From Leptolyngbya sp. SIO1E4 (GTDB lineage: Bacteria > Cyanobacteriota > Cyanobacteriia > Phormidesmidales > Phormidesmidaceae): a stretch of DNA of 64,000 nucleotides. The stretch spans positions 1,736,001-1,800,000 of the forward strand of contig JAAHFU020000001.1 of NCBI GenBank assembly GCA_010672825.2, written 5' to 3'. The notes below the pieces were generated by a model, which ran no database searches, had not been told where the DNA came from, and worked only from the letters and a program-made list of their open reading frames with translations. Each line of letters opens with the position of its first letter. Position 1 is the first letter of the stretch. Position numbers and translations under genes: made by a program. Positions 9,301 through 16,175 of this stretch are shown in pieces.

Positions 9301-9924
9301 ACCGTTACCTATAAGGATCTATTGGTCAGGGAAAAGAAAGGCCGCAAGTCCTTCGAAGTCGTTTTGGACAATGACGAGCTGCTGGAACTCAACGTCCAGG
9401 ATCTGCTCAACGGTGTGGATATCGAAGGCAGCCGTCAACGATCGGCTAGGGAAGAAGGCCGCGATCGCCCCCTGCGTCTGTTCTACAGCTACTCTCATAG
9501 GGACGAAGTGCTCCGCGACCAGCTCGATACCCACCTCAAAATCCTGGAGCGCCAGAACCTGATTCAACCCTGGCACGATCGCCGCATCGACCCCGGCATG
9601 GACTACGCCACCGAAATCGACGACAACTTGAACCAGGCCGACATCATTTTGCTGCTCGTCAGCGCGGACTTTATCAGCTCCAAATACTGCTATGAGATCG
9701 AGTTACCACAAGCTCTCCAGCGTCACAAATCAGGAGAGGCTACTGTTATTCCCATCCTCCTTCGCCCTGTGGACTGGCAAGCGTCTGTACTGGCCAAGCT
9801 CAACGCGCTGCCCACGAATTGGCAAGCGGTGACTCAGTGGGGAGATCGTGATGCGGCTTGGCTCGACGTTGAAACCGGCATTAAACAGGCCGTTGCATCA
9901 CGCAAAGCCAGCATCAGGCCGTAA
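6373..9924 (+). CDS. HTH-LRR-Roc-COR-TIR multidomain protein (bacterial ROCO-type)
   Basis: 1183 residues. Domains in order: an N-terminal helix-turn-helix-like region (~10-72, 'SFAAIAKQAGVSVDTVSRLF'); leucine-rich repeats from ~100 to ~520 with about 17 near-regular 23-residue units of the pattern L-x-V-x-x-N-x-L-x-S-x-P-K-E-L-G-x-L; a Roc GTPase with P-loop GFGTVGKT (557-564), switch DFGGQE (606-611) and NKVQ (663-666); a COR-like region (~720-1020); and a TIR domain from residue 1034 ('LFYSYSHRDE') to ~1175. In the TIR, 'CYEIEL' aligns with the C-x-x-x-E element that carries the catalytic Glu in NAD-cleaving TIRs. Roc-COR proteins are GTP-switch dimers, and bacterial TIRs often make or cleave NAD-derived signals. 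A receptor or defence role is inference. The LRR part is A/T-richer than the GTPase-TIR part. Confidence 0.92.
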   Translation: MPSFLASSQGLQQLHAAKARLNLSFAAIAKQAGVSVDTVSRLFHPERGKRVSQVSIEAVLQVLDLRLEEIVPAGEWPIEIADNSTLVKASLEEAEKWIRRAIENKSNVLDLSGLKLVILPKSIGQLKKITRLYLQENQLTSVPKELGNLSNLQELYLHNNYLSSVPKELGQLNNLTELHLHYNQLSSVPKELSQLNNLTGLYLHHNQLNSIPKELGSLTNLSEFYIARNRLSSIPKELGQLINLKRLDVSVNQLPSIPKEIGQLTKLTHLDVSVNQLSSIPKEIGQLTSLKRLDISVNQLSSIPKEIGRLTNLNQFFAPKNRLTSVPKELGQLTKLTRFNVSANQLRSLPKELSKLVTLTQLDASVNKITSVPIDFLKLTELKILAFRRNKITELPNIFGQLKKLEIFDIRGNHLTKVPDSIAFLTNLRILFIHFNKLTSLPISIGNLVDLEVLDLRNNCLESLPETIGNLVNLKRLDLRNNHLRKLPENISQLIVLDNLYLHGNENLGISMEILGPGHEEVRNGATPTNPQDILNYYFRIQSDRTPLNEAKLILVGFGTVGKTSLVNRLIHDTFDPNSEKTKGIQITPWEMRLNNAEDIKLHVWDFGGQEIMHSTHQFFLTERSLYLLVLNGRQGHEDADAEYWLELIQSFGDNSPVIVVLNKVQAHPFDVNRRALQEKFPAIRAFIHTDCGADIGISELRTAIERETDRLEYLRAPFPSSWVTIKDRLTGMPDNYISFEKYRDICQQDGETDLSAQDSLAVHLHSLGIALNYKDDTRLRDTHVLNPHWVTNGIYTLLNAHELADTQGELAVSCLTRTLDPQTYPRERHGFLLELMRKFELCFPFAEEDNRYLIPDLLDKQQPREATEFNPANCLNFRYRYPILPEGLLPRFIVRTHVLSEQQLRWRTGVILNFEGNRALVKADRQDRCVTISVDGPITSRRRLLAVIRSDFDRIHRSFKFIPQELVPIPGHPSVTVTYKDLLVREKKGRKSFEVVLDNDELLELNVQDLLNGVDIEGSRQRSAREEGRDRPLRLFYSYSHRDEVLRDQLDTHLKILERQNLIQPWHDRRIDPGMDYATEIDDNLNQADIILLLVSADFISSKYCYEIELPQALQRHKSGEATVIPILLRPVDWQASVLAKLNALPTNWQAVTQWGDRDAAWLDVETGIKQAVASRKASIRP
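7111..7235 (+). repeat. near-identical 69-bp LRR units inside the ROCO-type gene
   Basis: Bases 7111-7166 recur at 7180-7235 with a single mismatch (ACCCTCA versus ATCCTCA), at a period of exactly 69 bases, i.e. one 23-residue LRR. A third, more diverged unit follows from 7249. The match at nucleotide level suggests recent unequal exchange or duplication of LRR units. Confidence 0.85.
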
Positions 9925-10291
9925 AAATCACTCGCGATTTCCCGAGTTTTACCCGCTTACTCTCCAGGATGGCAGCTGTCACCCTTCAGGAGAAATCATG
10001 ACGCTTCAACACTGGTCATCCAGAACCGTATTGGAAGCAGCGATGCACCTTGTCCGGTTATTTTCTATGCTGAAAATCATTGAAGGTCCCTAATCTATCG
10101 CTCTAATATTAAGTATTGGTCTTAGAGGCTCAGAGAATCATTGAACCGCTATCTCCTGATGGGCACTTAAGATCAAAGAGTACTTAAAATTACATTGAAC
10201 CGCTATCTCCTGATGGGCACTTAAGATCAAAGAGTACTTAAAATTACATAGCACATACTAAAAATCTCACACAGTCAACAGAGGAGAATTC
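9925..10291. other. 367-base intergenic region upstream of the cupin pair
   Basis: No gene is supported. A short open frame at 9848-10093 overlaps the ROCO-type gene and looks like a shadow. The right half holds a tandem duplication (10139-10249) and a good ribosome binding site, AGAGGAG, 5 bases before the cupin ATG. Confidence 0.5.
10139..10249. repeat. 54-bp tandem duplication in a putative promoter region
   Basis: The segment beginning CATTGAACCGCTATCTCC is present twice, head to tail, with a period of 54 bases and no mismatch over the repeated unit (copy 1 from 10139, copy 2 from 10193). Each copy contains CACTTAAGATC and AGTACTTAAAAT. The second copy ends about 43 bases before the cupin start, so the duplication may double an operator or promoter. 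Confidence 0.85.
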
Positions 10292-10657
10292 ATGAAATAC
10301 AAAGCGTTAAACCTTGAAGAAAAGTTCAATCTATTTAGTGAGCAGTGGACGCCCAAGGTGATCGCTGAAATGAATGATTACCAGTTCAAGCTGGTTAAAA
10401 TCGAAGGAGATTTTGTGTGGCACGATCATCCAGATACCGATGAAACATTCATCGTTCTGGAAGGAAATTTACGTATTGATTTTAGAGATGGTCAGGTTCA
10501 TTTAAAGCCAGGTGAAATGTATGTAGTCCCCAAGGGAGTAGAACATAAGCCGTTTGCAGAGAATGAAGTCAAAATGCTTTTAATAGAACCCCGTGGCGTT
10601 CTCAATACTGGGAAAGAGGGGGGAGAATTAACCGCTGAAAATGACATTTGGATATAG
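10292..10657 (+). CDS. single-domain cupin protein
   Basis: A 121-residue cupin. Cupin motif 1 is seen in 'WHDHPDTDETFIVLEGN' with metal ligands His44, His46 and Glu51. Motif 2 is 'LKPGEMYVVPKGVEH' with His85. This gives the usual three His and one Glu for a divalent metal inside a small beta-barrel. Such proteins act as isomerases, dioxygenases or sugar/ligand binders; the reaction is not assignable. A strong ribosome binding site (GAGGAG) precedes the ATG. The next gene starts 2 bases after its stop, so the two are translated from one message. Confidence 0.85.
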   Translation: MKYKALNLEEKFNLFSEQWTPKVIAEMNDYQFKLVKIEGDFVWHDHPDTDETFIVLEGNLRIDFRDGQVHLKPGEMYVVPKGVEHKPFAENEVKMLLIEPRGVLNTGKEGGELTAENDIWI

Positions 10658-10659
10658 CG

Positions 10660-11073
10660 ATGAAATCAACATCCACCTATTGGAATCCATTGTCTCTTGC
10701 TTGCAGTCATCAGTGGGAAATTCTGGAAGGCACAGAAGAAAAAATCTCGCAGATTACCCTTGCCGAAGATCCTGAGACGGGTGACTATACACGGTTGACT
10801 AAGTTCTCAGACGGGTATTCAACCGAGGAATTTGGCCCGAACAGTCATGATTACCCAGAGGAGATTCTGATTATCTCAGGCCGGTTATATGACGAAGCTT
10901 TCCAGATGTGGCTGGAGGCAGGCCATTACGCCAGTCGCCCGCCAGGGGAAGTACATGGACCATTCAAGGCTGACGGAGACGTTATCGTCCTGGAAATGTC
11001 TTATCCAAGTCAGTCCATCACCAAAAAAGACGACAACGAGAAGAATTCGAGAATGGGAGCGGCTACCCTGTAA
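10660..11073 (+). CDS. second cupin, ChrR-like
   Basis: From the ATG at 10660 the product has 137 residues; a TTG at 10648 would add four but overlaps the previous gene. The barrel signature is seen in 'FGPNSHDYPEEILIISGRLYDE' split across two strands, then 'AGHYASRPPGEVHGPF', which resembles the metal-binding cupins related to the C-terminal half of the anti-sigma factor ChrR. It sits immediately downstream of another cupin, with a 2-base gap, so both probably act in the same pathway. The substrate is unknown. Confidence 0.78.
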   Translation: MKSTSTYWNPLSLACSHQWEILEGTEEKISQITLAEDPETGDYTRLTKFSDGYSTEEFGPNSHDYPEEILIISGRLYDEAFQMWLEAGHYASRPPGEVHGPFKADGDVIVLEMSYPSQSITKKDDNEKNSRMGAATL

Positions 11074-11101
11074 GCAGTGACCAGCAATCCTGTTACGAGC
11101 A

Positions 11102-11599
11102 ATGATTACGCTGCGAGACTACGAACCCTCCGATGCCGCAAGACTGGTATTGCTCGCCAATAACAAGAATGTTTCGAGGTACCTGGTTGACACGTTCCCA
11201 TATCCTTACACGCAGCAGGATGCTGAATGGTGGATTACCACGGGCGCAACAGCCGATGACACCGTCACGAAAGTGATCCAATATAACGGTGAGTTTGTAG
11301 GCAGCGTTGGCATTACGCCGCAAGTTGGCTGGAAGAGCCACGTAGCAGAAATTGGCTATTGGATTGGTGAAGCTTACTGGCGACAAGGGATTACCACTGC
11401 AGCGTTAACGCTCATGACCGACCATGCACTCTCCACACTGCACTATCAAAAGCTGTTTGCACCGGTGCTAGGCCCCAACAAAGCTTCCATGAGAGTGCTG
11501 GAAAAATGCGGCTATGAATTAGAAGGCATTTTGAAATGCGAGGTCTCTAAAGATGGGCAATATTTCGACCTTTATCACTATGCCAAGTGCTGCTTATAG
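11102..11599 (+). CDS. GNAT-family N-acetyltransferase, RimJ/RimL-like
   Basis: 165 residues with the GNAT pattern of the RimJ/RimL subgroup: an N-terminal strand 'ITLRDYEPSDAARL', a middle strand 'VGSVGITP' followed by 'AEIGYWIGEAYWRQGITTAAL' (motif A, where acetyl-CoA pyrophosphate binds, read here in two pieces), and 'NKASMRVLEKCGYELEG' near the end, characteristic of the subgroup. It would transfer acetyl from acetyl-CoA to an amine, either a protein N-terminus or a small molecule. The gap from the cupin pair is 28 bases, so it may belong to the same operon. Confidence 0.88.
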   Translation: MITLRDYEPSDAARLVLLANNKNVSRYLVDTFPYPYTQQDAEWWITTGATADDTVTKVIQYNGEFVGSVGITPQVGWKSHVAEIGYWIGEAYWRQGITTAALTLMTDHALSTLHYQKLFAPVLGPNKASMRVLEKCGYELEGILKCEVSKDGQYFDLYHYAKCCL

Positions 11600-11711
11600 A
11601 AACGTTACCAACCTGCCTGTTGGCTTTGTTTTCAATCGCCTAAGACTGTCTAAAGTATAGGAATGTTGATGACTGCACCTGTGCCAGGGGCGATCGCCCT
11701 ATGACCTCACC

Positions 11712-12191
11712 ATGCCCACCCTGCACACCGAGATTGAAATTAACGCCCCCCGCAGCCTTGTGTGGGCAACGCTGATCCGCAAGGATGAGTGGCGGCGGTG
11801 GAACACGTTTTTGTATGATAGCGACCCGGCGCTGCTAATTCGCCAAGGCCAGGCGATCTTCTTGTCTGTGCGGCGCTTAGAAGAGGATGAATCCACGGAT
11901 TTTGAACCGCTGGTCACCCTGGTGCAGCCTGATGTCTGCCTACGCTGGGTGGCCCAAATGCCAGGGTTTAAAAGTGAGCATGTCTTCGAGCTGCAAGATT
12001 TAGGCCCCAATCGCACCCTTTACATCCACTGTGAACGGTTTAAGGGCATCCTTTCCACGGTGTTTCTGCCTTTCATTCGCCAGGATGAAAAACAAGGCAT
12101 CAAACGCATGGCCCGACAGCTCAAGCGCTATGTCGAACACCGCGAATATCGCCAATATCGACGCGATCAACGGAATCGCCGCTACCGTTAA
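11712..12191 (+). CDS. SRPBCC (START/Bet v1-like) domain protein
   Basis: 159 residues that open with the family's characteristic 'TEIEINAPRSLVWATLIRKDEW', written here across the first strand and helix. It continues through 'LVTLVQPDVCLRWVAQMPG' to a long C-terminal amphipathic helix rich in Arg. The fold is a deep hydrophobic pocket that binds lipids or polyketide-like ligands. The basic end (several Arg-Arg-x-x-Arg steps) is longer than usual. No partner gene fixes a role. It lies 112 bases after the GNAT gene. Confidence 0.78.
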   Translation: MPTLHTEIEINAPRSLVWATLIRKDEWRRWNTFLYDSDPALLIRQGQAIFLSVRRLEEDESTDFEPLVTLVQPDVCLRWVAQMPGFKSEHVFELQDLGPNRTLYIHCERFKGILSTVFLPFIRQDEKQGIKRMARQLKRYVEHREYRQYRRDQRNRRYR

Positions 12192-12207
12192 CCTCCCCAA
12201 AATTCTG

Positions 12208-12301
12208 ATAGCAGTTTGCATTCGGATAAAGCACACCCCAGCCCCCAAACCCAAGCCTCTGTCTTGACCCAGATGTCCTGGACGCAACTGAACAAGGCAA
12301 T
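12208..12301 (-). repeat. dispersed repeat family 1, copy A
   Basis: Read on the minus strand, this ~94-base segment matches 28281-28370 at roughly four bases in five, sharing runs such as CCTTGTTCAGTTG, ACATCTGGGTCAAGACAG and GGGTGTGCTT, and ending in CTGCTAT. A more diverged copy lies at 30795-30900. It contains closely spaced G-runs (GGG, GGGGG, GGGG). It begins just after the SRPBCC gene. Confidence 0.75.
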
Positions 12302-12359
12302 AGATCCACCCCCCTTCCATACAGCTTTTCCTTTATCCTTCTTCCTTCTTCCTTCCCTC

Positions 12360-12622
12360 ATGAGGTAGGGCTGATTTATTCAACAGCGAAAAATACTCTC
12401 AATCTCTGCTGAGGCGACTAACCTCCGCCAAACTTCCCATGACTCAACCAATCGTGAGCTGGAACCAACCGTTCCATTAACCTCACTGCTCCCTCCTTTC
12501 CGCGAGGTCCAGGACGGCGGAACGTCCTGGTTGACGGGGACTGGGGGTAGCGAAATACCCCCAGTCAACCTCACAACGCGTCACCGGAATCGCCGTCTTA
12601 CCGCCCTGACCAAAGCCGTTAT
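12360..12622 (+). repeat. dispersed repeat family 2 (about 260 bp, two hairpins), copy 1
   Basis: Homologous, in inverted orientation, to 26195-26462. Three blocks match well: GGCTGATTTATTCAACAG near the left end, CCGCGAGGTCCAGGACGGCGG in the middle, and the block around CTTACCGCC at the right end. Between the blocks the match is weaker but the spacing is preserved. It holds a hairpin with 7-bp arms CCAGGAC/GTCCTGG (12509-12530) and a perfect 11-bp hairpin, GACTGGGGGTA (12539-12549) with TACCCCCAGTC (12556-12566), closed by GCGAAA. No protein is supported in it. Confidence 0.72.
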
Positions 12623-13036
12623 CTATCTCTCTAAAGTGTCAGCCGTGACGACCTGGGCCTCAAGCGTGAACGGCTCGTCTTGGCTGACGAGTTTTCCCAC
12701 CACCAAGACCTCATCGTCTGCTCTGAACCCTTCATAGCGGCGATCGCCTGCCTGAGTGGCCCGAGCTGTCTTCTCTAGCCGGTAGTTGCCCGTGACGGTA
12801 ACCAGGCCGCCAGGAATCTTGACTTCAAACTCAGGGGTATGACTGGCCCTCGCTTCCCATTGAGTCTGGCCATCGTTAACGGTGCGGTGAAATTCCCGAT
12901 ATATCAACAAATTAGGGGTGACTGTAGGCGGTTTCCCGCTCTCTACAATCACCCCTGCAATCAATTTGTCGGTAGCCGGTTCTTGCCTGAGGGTTGCAAA
13001 CGTGTCAACAGACAGGCTTTCTACCGCATCAGTCAC
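12623..13036 (-). CDS. conserved-looking hypothetical protein, possibly GIDE-like
   Basis: 137 residues with no signal peptide or membrane helix. The C-terminal part ('YRLEKTARATQAGDRRYEGFRADDEVLVVGKL') has the feel of the beta-rich GIDE-type domain found in membrane proteins of bacteria and mitochondria, but that resemblance is weak and the N-terminal membrane segment typical of those is missing. I do not assign a function. The GTG start overlaps the TAG stop of the flavin reductase gene by one base (TAGTG), so the two are probably translationally coupled. Confidence 0.6.
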   Translation of the reverse strand: MTDAVESLSVDTFATLRQEPATDKLIAGVIVESGKPPTVTPNLLIYREFHRTVNDGQTQWEARASHTPEFEVKIPGGLVTVTGNYRLEKTARATQAGDRRYEGFRADDEVLVVGKLVSQDEPFTLEAQVVTADTLER

Positions 13037-13518
13037 TAGCCGCCATAGTTCCAGCCGGTGCTTTCCAGCAATAATGGATCCCCTTCCCGATGCAGGGCAG
13101 CGCCGACGACTTCACCCACAAACACGGTATGGTCGCCATGCTCTACACTGCCGACAATCCGACATTCCACATAGCCCAGGGTGTCTTTGATGACAGGGCA
13201 ACCGGTTTCTGGGGCTTCATAAAATTCGATGTCTTCAAACTTGTTGCCAACCCGTCGTAAAGGTTTGAAGAAGTTTTGCGCCAGGTCTTTTTGCCCTGCC
13301 TCTAAAAAACTGAGGGCAAAGGTGCTGCTGGCCTTGATCATGGCGTGGGAGGTGGAGTCATTTTTGACGCAGTTCACCAGGAGGGGGGGCTGAAAAGAAG
13401 CCTGCATGACCCAGCTAGCAGTGAAGCCATTCAGCTCATCACCATTACGCACGCCGCAGATGTAGAGTCCGTGGGGAATTTTGCGCAGCAGGGTCTTTTT
13501 CGCCTGTTCGTCCAACAT
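13036..13518 (-). CDS. flavin reductase domain protein
   Basis: 160 residues forming a single flavin-reductase-like FMN-binding split barrel. Features include 'KIPHGLYICGVRNGDELNGF' read in two strands, then 'TASWVMQASFQPPLLVNCVKN' where the Ser/Gln region contacts FMN, and 'LGYVECRIVGSVEHGDHTVFVGEV', the family's diagnostic segment. Similar domains form the C-terminus of cyanobacterial diflavin flavoproteins or stand alone as FMN reductases. No NAD(P)H-specific motif can be named. It is followed without a gap by the 137-residue hypothetical gene and begins about 60 bases after the malic enzyme gene, so a short operon is possible. Confidence 0.88.
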   Translation of the reverse strand: MLDEQAKKTLLRKIPHGLYICGVRNGDELNGFTASWVMQASFQPPLLVNCVKNDSTSHAMIKASSTFALSFLEAGQKDLAQNFFKPLRRVGNKFEDIEFYEAPETGCPVIKDTLGYVECRIVGSVEHGDHTVFVGEVVGAALHREGDPLLLESTGWNYGG

Positions 13519-13576
13519 AAAGCTTTCTCCTAAAACGGTTGCTTGGGCGCCGTTCTCATCTTACCGAGCGGGTGGT

Positions 13577-14968
13577 TCAGGCGCGGGCGACGCCCTCTTG
13601 TCGAGCGGCCTGTTGTACTGCAGACGCTACCGCAGTTGCCACTCGCGGATCAAATACCGAAGGGATGATATGGTCGGTGTCAAGCTCATGGGGATTCACT
13701 AGATTGGCGATCGCGTTGGCCGCCTCTAGAAACATGGTGATGGTAATCGCCTCGGCGCGACAATCGAGCGCCCCCCGCAACATGCCTGGAAACGCCAGCA
13801 CATTGTTGATCTGGTTCGGATAGTCGCTGCGCCCCGTCGCCATGACGGCCACGATGTCGGCCACCAGTTCCGGTTGAATTTCAGGAATGGGGTTTGCCAT
13901 GGCAAACACAATGGGCTGCTGCGCCATGGAGCGCACCATCTCTACTGTGACCACGCCGGGGGCGCTGACGCCCAAAAAGACATCGGCCTGGTTCAGGGCA
14001 TCGGCTAAGGTGCCTGCCTCCTCTGCTGCAAAGGTTTGTTTTTGGGGATTAAGGTCTGTGCGATCGCCCGAAATAATGCCCTTAGAGTCACACATCAATA
14101 AGGTCTGTGCCCCGGCTTTTTGCAGCAAGTGGGCGATCGCCACCCCGGCGGCCCCGGCCCCATTAATCACAATGCGAGCCTCGCTCAGAGATTTTTTCAC
14201 CAGCTTGAGGGCATTGGTCAGAGCTGCCAATACGACAATGGCGGTGCCATGCTGATCGTCATGAAATACCGGAATATCCAGCTCGCGCTGCAGTCGGGCC
14301 TCAATCTCAAAACAGCGGGGGGCGCTAATGTCTTCCAGGTTGACGCCCCCAAAGACGGGAGCAATGCGCTTCACGGTTTCTACAATTTCATCGGTGTCTT
14401 GGGTGTCCAGACAAATGGGGAATGCATCCAGACCAGCAAATTCTTTGAATAGTAACGCTTTGCCTTCCATGACTGGCAGCGCACCCGCTGGCCCCAAATT
14501 GCCCAAGCCCAACACGGCACTGCCATCCGTGACAATGGCCACCGTATTGTGCTTGATCGTCAGGTCATAGACACGGTCAGGGGTCGTGGCGATCGCCTGA
14601 CACACCCGCCCCACCCCTGGGGTGTAGGCCATGGCCAAATCATCCTGATTGCGAACGGTGATTTTGCTGACGACCTCAATTTTGCCGCCCTCATGGAGTT
14701 GGAAGGTACGGTCCTCCACCTTGAGGATCTCAACCTGGCCTAACTCACGGACTGCCGTTGCGATCGCCTCTGCCTGTTCACTGCTGGCAGCATCGACCGT
14801 AATCTCCCGAATCACGCATTTGCGAGTGCGCTCCAATAACCTCACGTCTTCTAGGTTGCCGCCTGCAGTGGCGATCGCCTGGGTAACCAGGGCTAGCATC
14901 CCGGTCTGGTTCGGTAACTTAAGGCGTAGGGTCAGACCGTAGCTAGAGTTGGGCGTAAGGTGAACCAT
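13577..14968 (-). CDS. NAD(P)-dependent malic enzyme with N-terminal ACT domain
   Basis: 463 residues. Residues 1-~85 form an ACT regulatory domain ('LRLKLPNQTGMLALVTQAI'), suggesting small-molecule control. The catalytic core follows with Tyr115 ('MAYTPGV'), Lys170 ('VMEGKALLFK'), the metal pair at Asp237-238 in 'FHDDQHGT', and the dinucleotide motif GAGAAG at 270-275. The enzyme converts malate to pyruvate, CO2 and NAD(P)H, feeding cytoplasmic carbon metabolism. The short form with an ACT fusion is common in cyanobacteria and firmicutes. Cofactor preference cannot be told safely. The start is the ATG at 14968; the 212 bases upstream reach the siderophore-type binding protein gene. Confidence 0.93.
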   Translation of the reverse strand: MVHLTPNSSYGLTLRLKLPNQTGMLALVTQAIATAGGNLEDVRLLERTRKCVIREITVDAASSEQAEAIATAVRELGQVEILKVEDRTFQLHEGGKIEVVSKITVRNQDDLAMAYTPGVGRVCQAIATTPDRVYDLTIKHNTVAIVTDGSAVLGLGNLGPAGALPVMEGKALLFKEFAGLDAFPICLDTQDTDEIVETVKRIAPVFGGVNLEDISAPRCFEIEARLQRELDIPVFHDDQHGTAIVVLAALTNALKLVKKSLSEARIVINGAGAAGVAIAHLLQKAGAQTLLMCDSKGIISGDRTDLNPQKQTFAAEEAGTLADALNQADVFLGVSAPGVVTVEMVRSMAQQPIVFAMANPIPEIQPELVADIVAVMATGRSDYPNQINNVLAFPGMLRGALDCRAEAITITMFLEAANAIANLVNPHELDTDHIIPSVFDPRVATAVASAVQQAARQEGVARA

Positions 14969-15142
14969 GAATTTTCCTGAGATGAATGCGTTGACAAAGC
15001 TGGGCCAGTGTAACCGCCCCCATGGGCAAGCTCACCCAAATGGTATGCCCATTTGAGAGGTGTATAAACCGCAGCCCAACAAACGGGGCATTTTCTTTCT
15101 CAGACAATCCCTTCAGATACCTGCCAGGGAAAACCCTAGCCT

Positions 15143-15181
15143 CCCCTAGCCCCCTAAACCCCCTACATTCCCCCAACCCCC
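15143..15181 (-). other. G-quadruplex motif overlapping the stop codon of the binding-protein gene
   Basis: On the minus strand five G-runs of 5, 5, 5, 5 and 4 bases are separated by loops of 2, 6, 4 and 3 bases. The first run begins inside the TAG stop codon (15181-15183) of the upstream gene. It would be transcribed as RNA in the 3' untranslated region and could block processive enzymes or stabilise the message. C-rich and G-rich runs of this kind are frequent in cyanobacterial intergenic DNA. Confidence 0.8.
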
Positions 15182-16083
15182 TAAAGCTCAGATAACTGCA
15201 AACACGTCGCTTCAATACTGGCCAAACTACCAGGATTCACCAGGCCCAAGTAATTGAAGGTATGAACAGCTCCCGTCTGCGTAGCCTGCAGTTGACCCCA
15301 GAAGGCATCTCCTTTCAACTGATCCAGTAAGTTATCACCCGTTTCAACCACCAGTAATGTTTCAGGATTCGACTCTAAAACTTTCTCTTCTGAGAGGGTG
15401 ATATAGCCATCAAAGGGGCTGTCTCCCTGAAGTTCAGCCGTCAAACTTTGAATATTGAACTGAGTAAGAAAATCTCCGGCCCAGCTATCTTGATTGGGAG
15501 ACAAGAGGGGTTGGCGGCTCACTAATACCAGCGTGGTGGGCGACGTCGTTGGAGCTTGCGCCAAACAGGCATCATATCGGTCTAACAAAGGTTGGGGGTT
15601 GGCACCTACGCGCTGGGCTAAATCGCCCGTCAGGGTTTTAAGCGCGTCCCAACTGTTCACCTCAGTGCCTAAGGTTTCAATGCCTAATTCTTCTAAGGTC
15701 TCCAGGGTTCTATCGTGAAACCCCACAGCTCCAATCACGAGATCGGGTTGTAGGGCAACGATTTTTTCAATGTCTGGCTCAATCCGCCCTTCACTGACAA
15801 TTTCTAAACCCGCGAAGCGGGTATCTTCGCGCAACATCGGGTTGCCCGGAATCCCCACTAGGACGTCTTCATTGAGGGTGTGAACGATATCAGCCGTGAG
15901 GGATGTCAGGGCGACGATTTGTGTTGCGGTGGCGATGGATGAGTCTGTGGACTCAGTCTCATTCAAGGTCGCCTCCGGGGAGCCATCTTCCGCGACAGGT
16001 GAAGCGTCATTGGGGCTTGAGCAAGCTGCGATCGCCCCCATTACCCCTATTACTACCAGTCGTTTCAACCATTGAGATTTCAT
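15181..16083 (-). CDS. periplasmic siderophore/heme/cobalamin-type binding lipoprotein (ABC transporter)
   Basis: 300 residues of the class III (BtuF/FhuD-like) substrate-binding fold. The N-terminus is a lipoprotein signal with a lipobox-like 'AIAAC' and Cys21, followed by a Ser/Asp/Glu-rich linker. The two lobes are marked by 'IVALTSLTADIVHTL', 'ALQPDLVIG' and 'LVLVSRQPLLSP', joined by a long helix. It is the last gene of the minus-strand uptake operon and would hand the ligand from the outer-membrane receptor to the FecCD-type permease. The ligand is undetermined. A 92-base spacer containing a long hairpin separates it from the receptor gene. Confidence 0.9.
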   Translation of the reverse strand: MKSQWLKRLVVIGVMGAIAACSSPNDASPVAEDGSPEATLNETESTDSSIATATQIVALTSLTADIVHTLNEDVLVGIPGNPMLREDTRFAGLEIVSEGRIEPDIEKIVALQPDLVIGAVGFHDRTLETLEELGIETLGTEVNSWDALKTLTGDLAQRVGANPQPLLDRYDACLAQAPTTSPTTLVLVSRQPLLSPNQDSWAGDFLTQFNIQSLTAELQGDSPFDGYITLSEEKVLESNPETLLVVETGDNLLDQLKGDAFWGQLQATQTGAVHTFNYLGLVNPGSLASIEATCLQLSEL

Positions 16084-16121
16084 CGAATTACCCTCCTAAA
16101 ATTTGCAAACAATTTCGCCGT

Positions 16122-16159
16122 TTCCCCTCAAGGGCGACTGACAGGGCTCTTGAGGGGAA
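16122..16159 (-). promoter_or_regulatory. intercistronic hairpin between receptor and binding-protein genes
   Basis: Arms TTCCCCTCAAG (16122-16132) and CTTGAGGGGAA (16149-16159) pair perfectly over 11 bp, and the stem can continue inward by three more pairs including one G-U. On the transcribed strand it is not followed by a T-run, so it is more likely an mRNA-stabilising or expression-balancing element than a terminator. Confidence 0.6.
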
Positions 16160-16175
16160 CAACCCAACGCGATCG

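Noticed and set aside
8308-9576. Minus-strand frames opposite the ROCO-type gene
   Set aside because: The plus-strand Roc, COR and TIR domains fully explain the DNA.
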